From Thermoflexus sp. (GTDB lineage Bacteria; Chloroflexota; Anaerolineae; Aggregatilineales; Aggregatilineaceae): a stretch of 64,000 bases of DNA. Location of the stretch: assembly GCA_020724465.1 (NCBI GenBank), contig DYGX01000003.1:87373-151372 (forward strand), in the 5' to 3' direction. Every line of letters begins with the position of its first letter. Position 1 is the stretch's first letter. Below are positions 18,236 to 26,188 of the stretch, piece after piece. Below the pieces are notes generated by a model. The model saw only the letters and a list, made by a program, of their open reading frames with translations. It searched no databases and was not told where the DNA came from. The position numbers and the translations under genes are program-made.

Positions 18236-19191
18236 CTCAGCCACGCGTCCAGCGCCCCCTCGTCGTCGAACGCCGTGCGAAACCGCTCGACAAACTCCGG
18301 CAGCGTGTAATGATGGTTCTGGGTGCCGGTATGCTCGAGGGCATACGCTGCCGCCACCGCGCCGATCTTGCCGCACAGCTCCCAGCCGAAGCCGGACGCG
18401 ACCCCCTTGAGCAACCCGGCACGGTAGGCATCGCCGATCCCCGTCGGGTCGGCCACGCGCGCCACCGGGAAGACGGGGATGATGTAATGCTCGCCCCCGG
18501 CGTAAATGTGCGAACCGCTGCTGCCGTGGGTGACGATCAGGGTTTTCCCGGCGCGCACAAGCTGCTCGCGCGTCAGGCCGGTCTTCTTGGCAATCATCTC
18601 CCACTCGTATTCGTTGACGATCAGCAGAGTGCAGCGCTCGGCACCGTGCCGCAGAAAGCCGGCATCCAGCCAGATCACCTGCTGGCTCGGATCGAACACG
18701 AATGGGATATCGCCCTGGCAGCACTCGTCCACCAGCTCGGCCATCGCCACCGGATCGTTGGGCGATACAACGACCAGATCGGGCCTGGTGCTGACCGCTT
18801 CGGCCAGCCGGTAGCCCCGCGCATAGGCCATCGCGCCGGTGAAGAACGAGCCGATCTGGTTGCTGTCGGTGTCGATGTTGGCGAAAAACGACGCCGTGAA
18901 GACATCCGGGATCACGCGCACAGCGGATGTGTCCACCCCGTGCGCATCCAGCCAGGCTTTGTAGTCGGCAAAATCCGACCCGGCGGTTCCCATCAGGATC
19001 GGGCGCTCGCCCAGCAGCGCCAGATTGTACGCGATGTTGGCGCCCGATCCACCTCGCTCGCGAACCAGCGTCTCGACCAGAAAGCTTACACTGATGCGGT
19101 CCAGCTTGCCTTCAATCAGGTGCTCGCGAAAGCGGCCCGGAAAGCGCATCAGGTAATCGTAGGCGATCGAGCCGCTCACAACTATGTTCAT
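18232..19191 (-). CDS. PfkB-family kinase, probably adenosine kinase-like
   Basis: A 319-aa ribokinase-fold sugar/nucleoside kinase. It carries the PfkB signature 1 RGGSGANIAYNLALLG at about residues 46-61 and signature 2 VADPTGIGDAYRAGLL at about 249-264, where the Asp of GIGD is the expected catalytic base. LIVNEYEWEMIAKKTGL is the family's N-x-x-E segment. The sequence pattern and the neighbourhood of ahcY favour adenosine as substrate, which would clear the adenosine released by SAH hydrolysis. Other PfkB substrates cannot be excluded from sequence alone. The gene is first in a probable three-gene unit and has an extended -10 site about 64 bp upstream. Confidence 0.88.
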   Translation of the reverse strand: MNIVVSGSIAYDYLMRFPGRFREHLIEGKLDRISVSFLVETLVRERGGSGANIAYNLALLGERPILMGTAGSDFADYKAWLDAHGVDTSAVRVIPDVFTASFFANIDTDSNQIGSFFTGAMAYARGYRLAEAVSTRPDLVVVSPNDPVAMAELVDECCQGDIPFVFDPSQQVIWLDAGFLRHGAERCTLLIVNEYEWEMIAKKTGLTREQLVRAGKTLIVTHGSSGSHIYAGGEHYIIPVFPVARVADPTGIGDAYRAGLLKGVASGFGWELCGKIGAVAAAYALEHTGTQNHHYTLPEFVERFRTAFDDEGALDAWLR

Positions 19192-19254
19192 GCTGCGTCC
19201 TTACACTTTCGTGCAACCTCTGCCCGCAATCGGCACGGCAGGCAAAACACGTGG

Positions 19255-19263
19255 AGTATACCA
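19255..19263 (-). promoter_or_regulatory. extended -10 promoter of the PfkB-acetyltransferase-ahcY unit
   Basis: The minus strand reads TGGTATACT, identical to the site before the nucleoside phosphorylase gene. No consensus -35 is found at 16-18 bp. The rest of the 189-bp divergent spacer 19192-19380 shows no plus-strand promoter that I would defend. Confidence 0.5.
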
Positions 19264-19380
19264 TCAAATCGGCACCCTCGTAACCTCAAAATCGGCCTGC
19301 GGCGCGCAGTTGCGTGGGCGGCGGCCGTGGGCTAAGGTTGCAGGCGGTGCTGGTGTGCTGCGGAAAGTGAGGATACGCGC

Positions 19381-20685
19381 ATGACTCCATCCGATTCGCC
19401 GTCGAACGGCCGCCCGCCGGAGCTTTCGCCCCTGATTCCTGGCCGCAGCGGGCGTCCCACCTACTCCCTTGAGGCGCTGCGCGAGCGCGTCGAGCGCCAG
19501 TTCCTCGAAGAGACGGCCGGCCGTGACGATATCCTGAACGACCTGGACACAGAAGCCAAGCAGCGCGAGCTGCTGGGGGAAATCGCCGATTACATTTGCG
19601 CGCTCGAGTCGATCACGCTGGACGACCGCGCGCGCGCCGCATTGATCGACAGCGCCTATCGCAGCCTGTTCACCTTCGGGCCGTTGGAGCCGTTCCTGAC
19701 CGACGAGGCCATCACCGAGATCGCGGTCGATGGCGCCACCACGATCGCCGTCCGGCGCGGGCTGGGCCGGCTGGAGCGCGTCGAGGCCCGCTTCGACGAC
19801 CCGCTGCACCTGGACCGCGTCGCCGAGCGCATCCTGGCGCCGGGCGCGGGCGCGTCGCAGAAAAGCGCTCTCTTCGTCGAGCGCGGCACGACACTGCGCG
19901 GCCGTCCGGCGCGGGTGACGGCCGTCGCGCCGCCGCTCAGCGCCGCGCTCAGCCTGCAGATCCGGTTGCACCCGCGCGCGCCACTCACCCTGGACGCGCT
20001 GTGCGCCCGCTGCGGGATGCTGCCTGCCCAGGCTCTCGCGCTTTTGAACGGCATCGTGCAGGCGGGGCACGGCCTGCTGATTGTCGGGGAAGCGGGCACC
20101 GGCAAGACGACGCTCGCCGCAGCCCTGGTGGCGCTCATCCCGCCCGGCGCAGGTATGGTCGTAGTCGAACGCGCCGCCGAGCTTCCGCTGCCGGGCACCG
20201 CCACGCGGCAGACCGTTACGCCCGCGCAGCCGTTCGCCGAGGCGCTGCTCGCCGCGCTGGATCGCGATCCGGATTGGCTGCTGGTCGACGAGTTGCGCGG
20301 CGACGAAGGGGCAGCGCTGTGGGATGTGCTCTCGCGCCCGGCACGGACGCGCGCGATCTGGCTGGCGCGCGGCTCGGCCCAGCCGGAGCGGCTGCGCAGC
20401 GCGCTCACCATGTTGGTTCGCCGCGATCACCCCGGCCTGCCGCAGCCCGCCATCGACGCGGCCTGGGCAGCGCACTTCCCCTTTATCGCGGCGCTCAAAG
20501 CGACGCCCGACGGCGCGCGGCTGGCGTACCTGGCCGAAACCCGTCTGGCAGATGAGGCGCTGCGGATCGTGCCGCTGATCGAATACCGGAGCGGGACCTG
20601 GCACATGACCGGCGCGCGCCCGCAGCACACGCTCGATCTGCCAGGGGATATTTGGGCACCCGTGGGAGAAGCGCCCGGCGGGTAA
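19381..20685 (+). CDS. degenerate CpaF/VirB11-like secretion ATPase
   Basis: The protein is 434 aa. The N-terminal domain resembles CpaF/TadA ATPases (YSLEALRERVERQFLEE, then FTFGPLEPFLTDEAITEIAVDG). The C-terminal RecA-like domain has Walker A GEAGTGKTT and a Walker B/Asp-box-like DWLLVDELRGDEGAALWDVL. Where CpaF normally shows TGHDGSxxTxHA, this protein has SRPARTRAIWLARGSAQ, so the His box is missing. No pilin, TadB/C or prepilin peptidase genes are nearby. It may be a repurposed NTPase. The start is the ATG at 19381 after a GTGAGGA site. A palindromic hairpin follows the stop. Confidence 0.75.
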   Translation: MTPSDSPSNGRPPELSPLIPGRSGRPTYSLEALRERVERQFLEETAGRDDILNDLDTEAKQRELLGEIADYICALESITLDDRARAALIDSAYRSLFTFGPLEPFLTDEAITEIAVDGATTIAVRRGLGRLERVEARFDDPLHLDRVAERILAPGAGASQKSALFVERGTTLRGRPARVTAVAPPLSAALSLQIRLHPRAPLTLDALCARCGMLPAQALALLNGIVQAGHGLLIVGEAGTGKTTLAAALVALIPPGAGMVVVERAAELPLPGTATRQTVTPAQPFAEALLAALDRDPDWLLVDELRGDEGAALWDVLSRPARTRAIWLARGSAQPERLRSALTMLVRRDHPGLPQPAIDAAWAAHFPFIAALKATPDGARLAYLAETRLADEALRIVPLIEYRSGTWHMTGARPQHTLDLPGDIWAPVGEAPGG

Positions 20686-20694
20686 AGCGATCGC

Positions 20695-20712
20695 GCGCCC
20701 GGCGCCGGGCGC
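20695..20712. terminator. 18-bp perfect palindrome between convergent genes
   Basis: GCGCCCGGCGCCGGGCGC is fully self-complementary and sits between the CpaF-like stop and the HEAT-repeat stop codon. It would form a tight hairpin in either transcript, without a clear U-tract. Confidence 0.55.
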
Positions 20713-21638
20713 TATTTCCGCTTGCGTCGCGCGCGCTCTTCCTGCGCCCGCCGGAGAATCTCACTGACGTCGGTTTGCGGTGGCGCAGCCTGTGGATCCG
20801 GCGCGCCGCGCGAACCGGTGGCAGACAGCTCCCCGCTGGGGGGCGGCGTTTTGCCCAACGCGGCGAAGCGGCGCTTCAGCTCGGCCTGCAAAGAGCCGTC
20901 CTGTTCCATCGCCCAATAGAGCGCGTTCCAATATAGCAACTTGCCGCTGCGCTGGGCTGCATCGCGCACTTTGTCCGCCGGGTCGCTGACGAACGCCGCC
21001 GCCAGATGCGGCAGCGCCGCCGGGTTGTTGATCTGCGCCAGCTCGACTGCGGCTTGCTCGCGTGCAGCAGGCGCCAGCGACTCGCGCAGGCGCTTCACCC
21101 AGACGGAAATGTCGTCATCTGTGGGGCGGGTCGCCGGCGTCCGCTGGAGACCGATGGCCGGCCGGGCGCTCCCCTCAGCGATCCCGTCCGCCGTGCCGCT
21201 GCCGATTGCCATTCGGGCGGCGGCCAGCCCCCCCAGCGGACCGGCCAGCACCATCCCCCCCATGCCGGCAGCCAGCGTCAGCCCCAGGCGGCGCCTGTTC
21301 GACTCTTCAACCTGGCGGCGCAGGTCGGAGTCAAGCTCGTGCTCCATCCGGCGCAGCAGCTCGGCTTCGGCCTCGTCGACCATCCGCTCCAGCTCGCGAT
21401 CGATGTGGAAGTAATGCCACAACGCGTTCAGCGTGTCGTAGCCCGCCTGCTGCGCGTCGTACAGGCGCCTGCCCGCCCAGGCGATCACCGTGCGCACCGC
21501 TGCGTCCGGCTCGTCCTGATAGCGGCGGCGCAGCGCAGGGAGCGCCCGCGTCTCTTCCAGCATCCCCAGCACCCGCGCGACATCTAGCCGCACCGCCGGC
21601 TGGGAGTGATTCAGCCCATTGATCAAGGCATCCAGCAT
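20712..21638 (-). CDS. HEAT-repeat protein
   Basis: The protein is 308 aa. The first 60 residues form HEAT-like helical pairs (HSQPAVRLDVARVLGMLEE, then ALPALRRRYQDEPDAAVRT). A second HEAT-like block appears at about 190-235 (AREQAAVELAQINNPAALPH). Between them is a long charged helix (ELERMVDEAEAELLRRMEHE) and a short Gly/Ala-rich hydrophobic segment (about 118-142) that could touch the membrane. The tail is basic (EERARRKRK). HEAT repeats mediate protein-protein binding, so this is likely a scaffold or lyase-like adaptor; the partner is unknown. TATAGT at 21689-21684 on the minus strand is a possible -10. Confidence 0.75.
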   Translation of the reverse strand: MLDALINGLNHSQPAVRLDVARVLGMLEETRALPALRRRYQDEPDAAVRTVIAWAGRRLYDAQQAGYDTLNALWHYFHIDRELERMVDEAEAELLRRMEHELDSDLRRQVEESNRRRLGLTLAAGMGGMVLAGPLGGLAAARMAIGSGTADGIAEGSARPAIGLQRTPATRPTDDDISVWVKRLRESLAPAAREQAAVELAQINNPAALPHLAAAFVSDPADKVRDAAQRSGKLLYWNALYWAMEQDGSLQAELKRRFAALGKTPPPSGELSATGSRGAPDPQAAPPQTDVSEILRRAQEERARRKRK

Positions 21639-21786
21639 GGCCTGGTTCTCCGCGGCGTGTCACTTGCTGTCCCGTTGGCCCCTACTATACACCAGAACGC
21701 CCTGCCGTTTGAAAGCCGCGGGCGCGCCCGCACGCCGATTTCGGAAAAGTTTCACATCAGCCACCCCAAAACCCGGCCCGGCGATG

Positions 21787-21837
21787 GAATTCGTGCCGGT
21801 CTGCGCGCCTTAGGGGTGGATTTCGGCACATGAATTC
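21787..21837. promoter_or_regulatory. long interrupted inverted repeat upstream of cydA
   Basis: GAATTCGTGCCG (21787-21798) is mirrored by CGGCAC-AT-GAATTC (21824-21837), a 12-bp inverted repeat with a 2-bp insertion and a 25-bp centre. It lies about 90 bp before cydA in the 289-bp spacer 21639-21927. It could be a regulator site or RNA structure. Apart from this repeat and a possible TTGACG -35 at 21847-21852, nothing else in the spacer is recognisable. Confidence 0.4.
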
Positions 21838-21927
21838 GAGGTATTTTTGACGCTAAACTGATTTACATGCAACTCGTTTGAAATCTGGAATATGCCGCGT
21901 GGACCCCCTAGGAGGTGAATAGAAGGT

Positions 21928-23298
21928 ATGGATGCCCTCGATCTAGCGCGGCTACAGTTCGCCGCGACCACGGTTTATCATTTTTTCTTCGTGCCGCTCA
22001 CCCTGGGGCTGGCGATCCTGCTGGCGATCATGCAGACCGCCTACTGGCGCACCAATAACCCCCTGTACCGGCGTATGGCGCAGTTCTGGGGCAAGCTGTT
22101 CGTCATCAATTTCGCGATGGGCGTCGTCACCGGGATCGTCCAGGAGTTCCAGTTCGGCATGAACTGGTCGGAATACTCGCGCTTCATGGGCGACATCTTC
22201 GGTGCCCCTCTGGCGATTGAGGCGCTGGTGGCGTTCTTCCTGGAATCCACGTTCCTCGGCGTGTGGATCTTCGGCTGGGACCGCCTGCCAAAAGGCGTGC
22301 ATCTCTTTTCGATCTGGATGGTGGCGCTGGGCGCGAACATCTCGGCCCTGTGGATCCTGATCGCCAACTCGTTTATGCAGCAACCGGTCGGGTATGTGCT
22401 GCGCGGTGGCCGCGCGGAGATGGACAGCTTCTGGGAGCTGATCACCAACCCCAACATCGCGGTCCAATACCCGCACGTGATCGCTTCGGGCATCACCACC
22501 GCCGGGTTTTTCGTGCTGGGCATCAGCGCGTGGCACCTGCTGCGCAAGACGGAGCATCACGAGTTCTTCGCGCACTCGGCGCGGATGGCGGCGGTCTACG
22601 CCACGATCGGCGTCGTCGCCGTGACGCTCGTCGGGCACAGCCAGGCACAGCATATGGTCGAGACGCAGCCCATGAAGATGGCTGCCGCGGAAGGGCTGTT
22701 TGAATCCGAAGACCCGGCCGGGCTGTCCCTGCTGACCATCGGCGACTGGGAACAACGCCGCGAAGTCTTCTCGATTCGCATTCCAGGCGCGCTGAGCTTC
22801 CTCTCGTACAACCGCTTCGAGGGCGAGGTGCGCGGCATCCACGACCTGCAAGCCGAGTATGAGGCAACCTACGGCGAGGGCCAGAACTACATCCCGCCCG
22901 TGGCGTTCACCTACTGGAACTTCCGCGCGATGGTCGGCGCGGGCTTGCTGATGCTCGCGCTGGCGCTCTACGCGCTTGTCCAGGTGCTGCGCGACCGCCT
23001 GCCGCAGCAGCGCCGGTTCCTGCGCCTGCTCGTCTACGCTATCGCCCTGCCCTACATCGCCAACACCGCCGGCTGGTTCATGACCGAAGTGGGCCGCCAG
23101 CCGTGGATCGTGTTCGGACTGCAGCGCGTGGAAGACGCCGTGTCTCCCAACGTGACCACAGAGATGGTCGCGCTGTCGCTGGTGCTGTTCGTGCTGCTCT
23201 ATGGTGTGCTGATGGCGGCGGACGTCTATCTCCTGGCAAAGTTCGGACGCCTCGGCCCCACCGAAGCAATCCCGGCCGCCGAGCCGGTCGCGGCGTAG
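21928..23298 (+). CDS. cydA: cytochrome bd quinol oxidase subunit I
   Basis: The 456-aa multi-pass membrane protein carries haems b558, b595 and d, oxidises quinol and reduces O2 to water with very high affinity. His18 in TVYHFFFVPLTLGLAI is the expected axial haem ligand, and GISAWHLLRKTEHHEFF carries another conserved His. The family hallmark GWFMTEVGRQPWIV is present. The protein is shorter than the E. coli form because the C-terminal part of the Q-loop is absent (short-Q-loop type). A strong AGGAGGTGA site at 21910 and a nearer AGAAGG precede the ATG. cydB follows 13 bp downstream. Confidence 0.97.
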   Translation: MDALDLARLQFAATTVYHFFFVPLTLGLAILLAIMQTAYWRTNNPLYRRMAQFWGKLFVINFAMGVVTGIVQEFQFGMNWSEYSRFMGDIFGAPLAIEALVAFFLESTFLGVWIFGWDRLPKGVHLFSIWMVALGANISALWILIANSFMQQPVGYVLRGGRAEMDSFWELITNPNIAVQYPHVIASGITTAGFFVLGISAWHLLRKTEHHEFFAHSARMAAVYATIGVVAVTLVGHSQAQHMVETQPMKMAAAEGLFESEDPAGLSLLTIGDWEQRREVFSIRIPGALSFLSYNRFEGEVRGIHDLQAEYEATYGEGQNYIPPVAFTYWNFRAMVGAGLLMLALALYALVQVLRDRLPQQRRFLRLLVYAIALPYIANTAGWFMTEVGRQPWIVFGLQRVEDAVSPNVTTEMVALSLVLFVLLYGVLMAADVYLLAKFGRLGPTEAIPAAEPVAA

Positions 23299-23311
23299 GG
23301 AGGATCGGACG

Positions 23312-24325
23312 ATGAACCTGCAAGATGTGTGGTTTATCCTGATTTCAGTCCTATTTATCGGCTTCTTCTTCCTCGAAGGGTTTGACTTCGGCGTGGGCAT
23401 CCTCATGCCCTTCCTGGGCAAGACCGACGCCGAGCGGCGGCAGATCATCAACACCATCGGCCCGCATTGGGACGCCAACGAAGTCTGGCTGATCACCGCC
23501 GGGGGCGCGGTCTTCGCCGCCTTCCCACACTGGTACGCGACCCTGTTCAGCGGCTTCTATCTGGCGCTGATGGTGATCCTGCTGGCGCTGATCGCGCGCG
23601 GTGTCGCGTTCGAGTTCCGCAGCAAAGACGAGAATCCCACCTGGCGCCGGACCTGGGACTGGGCGATCTTCATCGGCAGCCTGCTGCCGGCGGTGCTGTT
23701 CGGTGTGGCGTTCGGAGCCTTCATCGAGGGCGTGCCCATCGACCAGGACAAGCACTTCGTGGGCAACTTCTTTGATCTGATCAGCCCCTACACGCTGATC
23801 TGCGGGCTGGCGGCGCTGGCGATCTTCGCGCTGCATGGCTCGATCTTCCTGGCGCTGAAAACCGAAGGCGCCGTGCGCGAGAAGGCCGAGCGCGCCGCGC
23901 AGGTGCTGTGGGTCCCCGCGCTGATCATCAGCGTGGTGCTGGCGATCGCGAACTACGCGTACATCGACATCTTCGAGAAAGTCGGCGTCAACCCCGGCGT
24001 CATGCCGGTTGCCTCGGCAGCGGCGCTGCTGGCAACCGTTTACTTCGTGCGCTCGCGGCAGTTTGGCTGGTCGTTCGTCGCGATGGGCGCGACGATCGTG
24101 CTGTCGCTCATCACGTACTTCTGGTTCCTCTATCCGAACGTGCTCGTCTCCAGCCTGGACGAAGCCTACAACCTGACGGTGCACAACAGTTCATCCAGCC
24201 AGTACACGCTCCAGGTGATGACCGTCGTCGCGCTGATCTTCGTCCCGGTGGTGCTGTTCTATCAGGGCTGGAGCTACTGGGCCTTTCGCAAGCGGGTCCG
24301 TGCGGACGGCCATCTCGAATATTGA
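23312..24325 (+). CDS. cydB: cytochrome bd quinol oxidase subunit II
   Basis: The 337-aa membrane subunit pairs with CydA. It begins MNLQDVWFILISVLFIGFFF, continues with the family's EGFDFGVGILMPFLGK and has the conserved GPHWDANEVWLITAGGAVFAA-type loop. About eight to nine hydrophobic segments follow. The C-terminal half (SSSQYTLQVMTVVALIFVPV) resembles the family's last helices. It is 13 bp from cydA and followed by a textbook intrinsic terminator, so cydAB is a two-gene operon. The genes for the CydDC ABC transporter face it from the opposite strand. Confidence 0.97.
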   Translation: MNLQDVWFILISVLFIGFFFLEGFDFGVGILMPFLGKTDAERRQIINTIGPHWDANEVWLITAGGAVFAAFPHWYATLFSGFYLALMVILLALIARGVAFEFRSKDENPTWRRTWDWAIFIGSLLPAVLFGVAFGAFIEGVPIDQDKHFVGNFFDLISPYTLICGLAALAIFALHGSIFLALKTEGAVREKAERAAQVLWVPALIISVVLAIANYAYIDIFEKVGVNPGVMPVASAAALLATVYFVRSRQFGWSFVAMGATIVLSLITYFWFLYPNVLVSSLDEAYNLTVHNSSSSQYTLQVMTVVALIFVPVVLFYQGWSYWAFRKRVRADGHLEY

Positions 24326-24342
24326 GCACGTCCGGCCTGCGC

Positions 24343-24375
24343 GCAGCGGCGTCCCGGCGGACGCCGCTGCTTTTT
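24343..24375 (+). terminator. intrinsic terminator of cydAB
   Basis: GCAGCGGCGTCC (24343-24354) and GGACGCCGCTGC (24359-24370) form a perfect 12-bp stem with a CGGC tetraloop, followed directly by TTTTT. It lies between cydB and the end of cydC. Confidence 0.95.
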
Positions 24376-24385
24376 CGGGCGGGGA

Positions 24386-26188
24386 TCAGGCCGGCTCGTC
24401 GAACAACTCCTGACGCTGCAGGTCCCACATGCGCCGGTAGGCCCCGCCACGCGCCAGCAGGTCGGCGTGCCGGCCGCGCTCGATCACGCGCCCTTCGTGC
24501 AGCACCAGGATCTCGTCAACGTGCTCTAGCCCAACCAGCCGGTGGGTGATCATCAACGAGGTACGCCCGCGCATGGCGTGCCCGATGGCATCCATCACCG
24601 CCTGCTCGGTCACTGCGTCGAGGTTGGCCGTCGCCTCGTCCAGCACCAGGATCGGCGCGTCCCTCAGCACGGCCCGCGCGATCGCCAGGCGCTGGCGCTC
24701 GCCGCCGCTCAGCGTCAGACCCTGCTCGCCGATCCAGGTGTTATAGCCCTGGGGCAGCGCCGCGATGAAGTCGTGAAGCTGGGCCTGGCGCGCCGCCGCA
24801 ATCAACTCCGCTTCGCTGGCGTCCGGCCGGGCCAGCAGCAGATTGTCGCGGATCGTGCCGCTGAACAGGTGCGTGTCCTGCCGCACCACCGCGAATTGCG
24901 CGCGCACATCATCCTGCCGGTAGGCGCGCAAATCGGACCCGCCCAGCTCGATCATGCCTTCGTCGTAATCCCAGAAGCGCAGCAGCAGGTTGACCAGTGT
25001 GCTTTTTCCGGCGCCGCTCGCGCCCACGATCGCCAGCGTGCCCCCCTGCGGCAGTGTGAAGCTGATCCCGTCCAGCGCCAGAGGATCGCCCGGCGCGTAG
25101 CGGAAGCGCAGATCGCGCACGACCAGATCGCAGCGCGCGGGCGGCGGCAGTGGATCGGGCGGATCGGCGACAGCGGGGGCGGCGTCCACCAGGTCGAACA
25201 GCCGGCGGGCTGCTTCCAGGTTGCTCTCGAGATGCTGGAACGCCTGCGGCAGTGGCAAGACCGCCTCGAAGCTGCTGATGGTCGCCAGCGCCAGCACCGC
25301 CAGCAGCACGCCGTCGAGCTGGCCCGCGCTCACCAGCGGGATCGCCAGCGCCAGCACGGACAGCACCGCCAGCCCGGTCAGCAGCGCGCCGAGTGCTGCG
25401 TCCAGCCCGCCGATGCGCGCCATGCGCGCCTGCTGCTGCCGCATCGACGCGCTCAACGAGCGGATCATCTGGGCCTGGCGCTCTGCCTGCCCGTAGGCGA
25501 CCAGATCGGGCAGCCCCTGCACGCCGTCCACCAGCGCGGCGTTGAGGTCGGCCCGCACGGCGACCAGTCCCCGCCCGGCGCGCCGGCCCAGGCGGCGCGT
25601 CAGCAGCGGCACGCCGATCCCGGCCAGCGCCAGATAGACTACCAGCGCCAGCGCCAGGCGCCGGTCGAACGCGCTGAAGAAGATCGCCATCGCCCCTGTG
25701 ACCAGCGCCGCGACCGCCGGGGGCGCCAGCACGCGCAGGTAGAAGTTTTCCAGCGTGTCGGTGTCCGCGACGATGCGGCTGAGCAGGTCGCCGCTGCGGT
25801 AGGCAGCCAGCCGCGCGGGAGCCAGCGGCTCGATCTGCGTGTAGAACCACACCCGCAGGCGCGACAGCAGCCGGAAGGTCGTCTGGTGCGAGACGACGCG
25901 CTCCAGATAGCGGAAGACGCCGCGCGCGATCCCGAAAAAGCGCACGCCGACAATGGCCACCTGCAGCACCGCGATCGAAGGCTGCAGCGCCGCCCGCGCG
26001 ATGATCCAGGCCGCGGTGGACATCAGGCCGATGCCGCTGCCGACCGTCGCGAAGCCGAGCAGGACGGACAGCGCCATCCACCAGCGATAGGGCCAGGCCA
26101 GCGCCATCAGCCGCAGAAAGACCGGCCCCTCGGCCCGCGCCCGGCCGCCGCGCATCCCATTCACCCGATCCCTTCCCCTAACGTCCAT
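24386..26188 (-). CDS. cydC: CydC, subunit of the CydDC ABC transporter
   Basis: The protein is up to 600 aa. Six membrane helices form an ABC exporter domain (starting near LMALAWPYRWWMALSVLLGF) with the CydC-type SDLLSR-like RSGDLLSRIVADTDTLENF and YLRVLAPP. The nucleotide-binding domain has Walker A GASGAGKST, signature TLSGGERQRLAIARAVL and Walker B PILVLDEATANLD. With CydD it is needed for cytochrome bd assembly; the transported species has been described as cysteine/glutathione or haem. The start is uncertain: ATG at 26188 overlaps the cydD stop by 11 bp, while 26155 (MRGGRARAEG) has a better purine-rich upstream region. Confidence 0.92.
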   Translation of the reverse strand: MDVRGRDRVNGMRGGRARAEGPVFLRLMALAWPYRWWMALSVLLGFATVGSGIGLMSTAAWIIARAALQPSIAVLQVAIVGVRFFGIARGVFRYLERVVSHQTTFRLLSRLRVWFYTQIEPLAPARLAAYRSGDLLSRIVADTDTLENFYLRVLAPPAVAALVTGAMAIFFSAFDRRLALALVVYLALAGIGVPLLTRRLGRRAGRGLVAVRADLNAALVDGVQGLPDLVAYGQAERQAQMIRSLSASMRQQQARMARIGGLDAALGALLTGLAVLSVLALAIPLVSAGQLDGVLLAVLALATISSFEAVLPLPQAFQHLESNLEAARRLFDLVDAAPAVADPPDPLPPPARCDLVVRDLRFRYAPGDPLALDGISFTLPQGGTLAIVGASGAGKSTLVNLLLRFWDYDEGMIELGGSDLRAYRQDDVRAQFAVVRQDTHLFSGTIRDNLLLARPDASEAELIAAARQAQLHDFIAALPQGYNTWIGEQGLTLSGGERQRLAIARAVLRDAPILVLDEATANLDAVTEQAVMDAIGHAMRGRTSLMITHRLVGLEHVDEILVLHEGRVIERGRHADLLARGGAYRRMWDLQRQELFDEPA

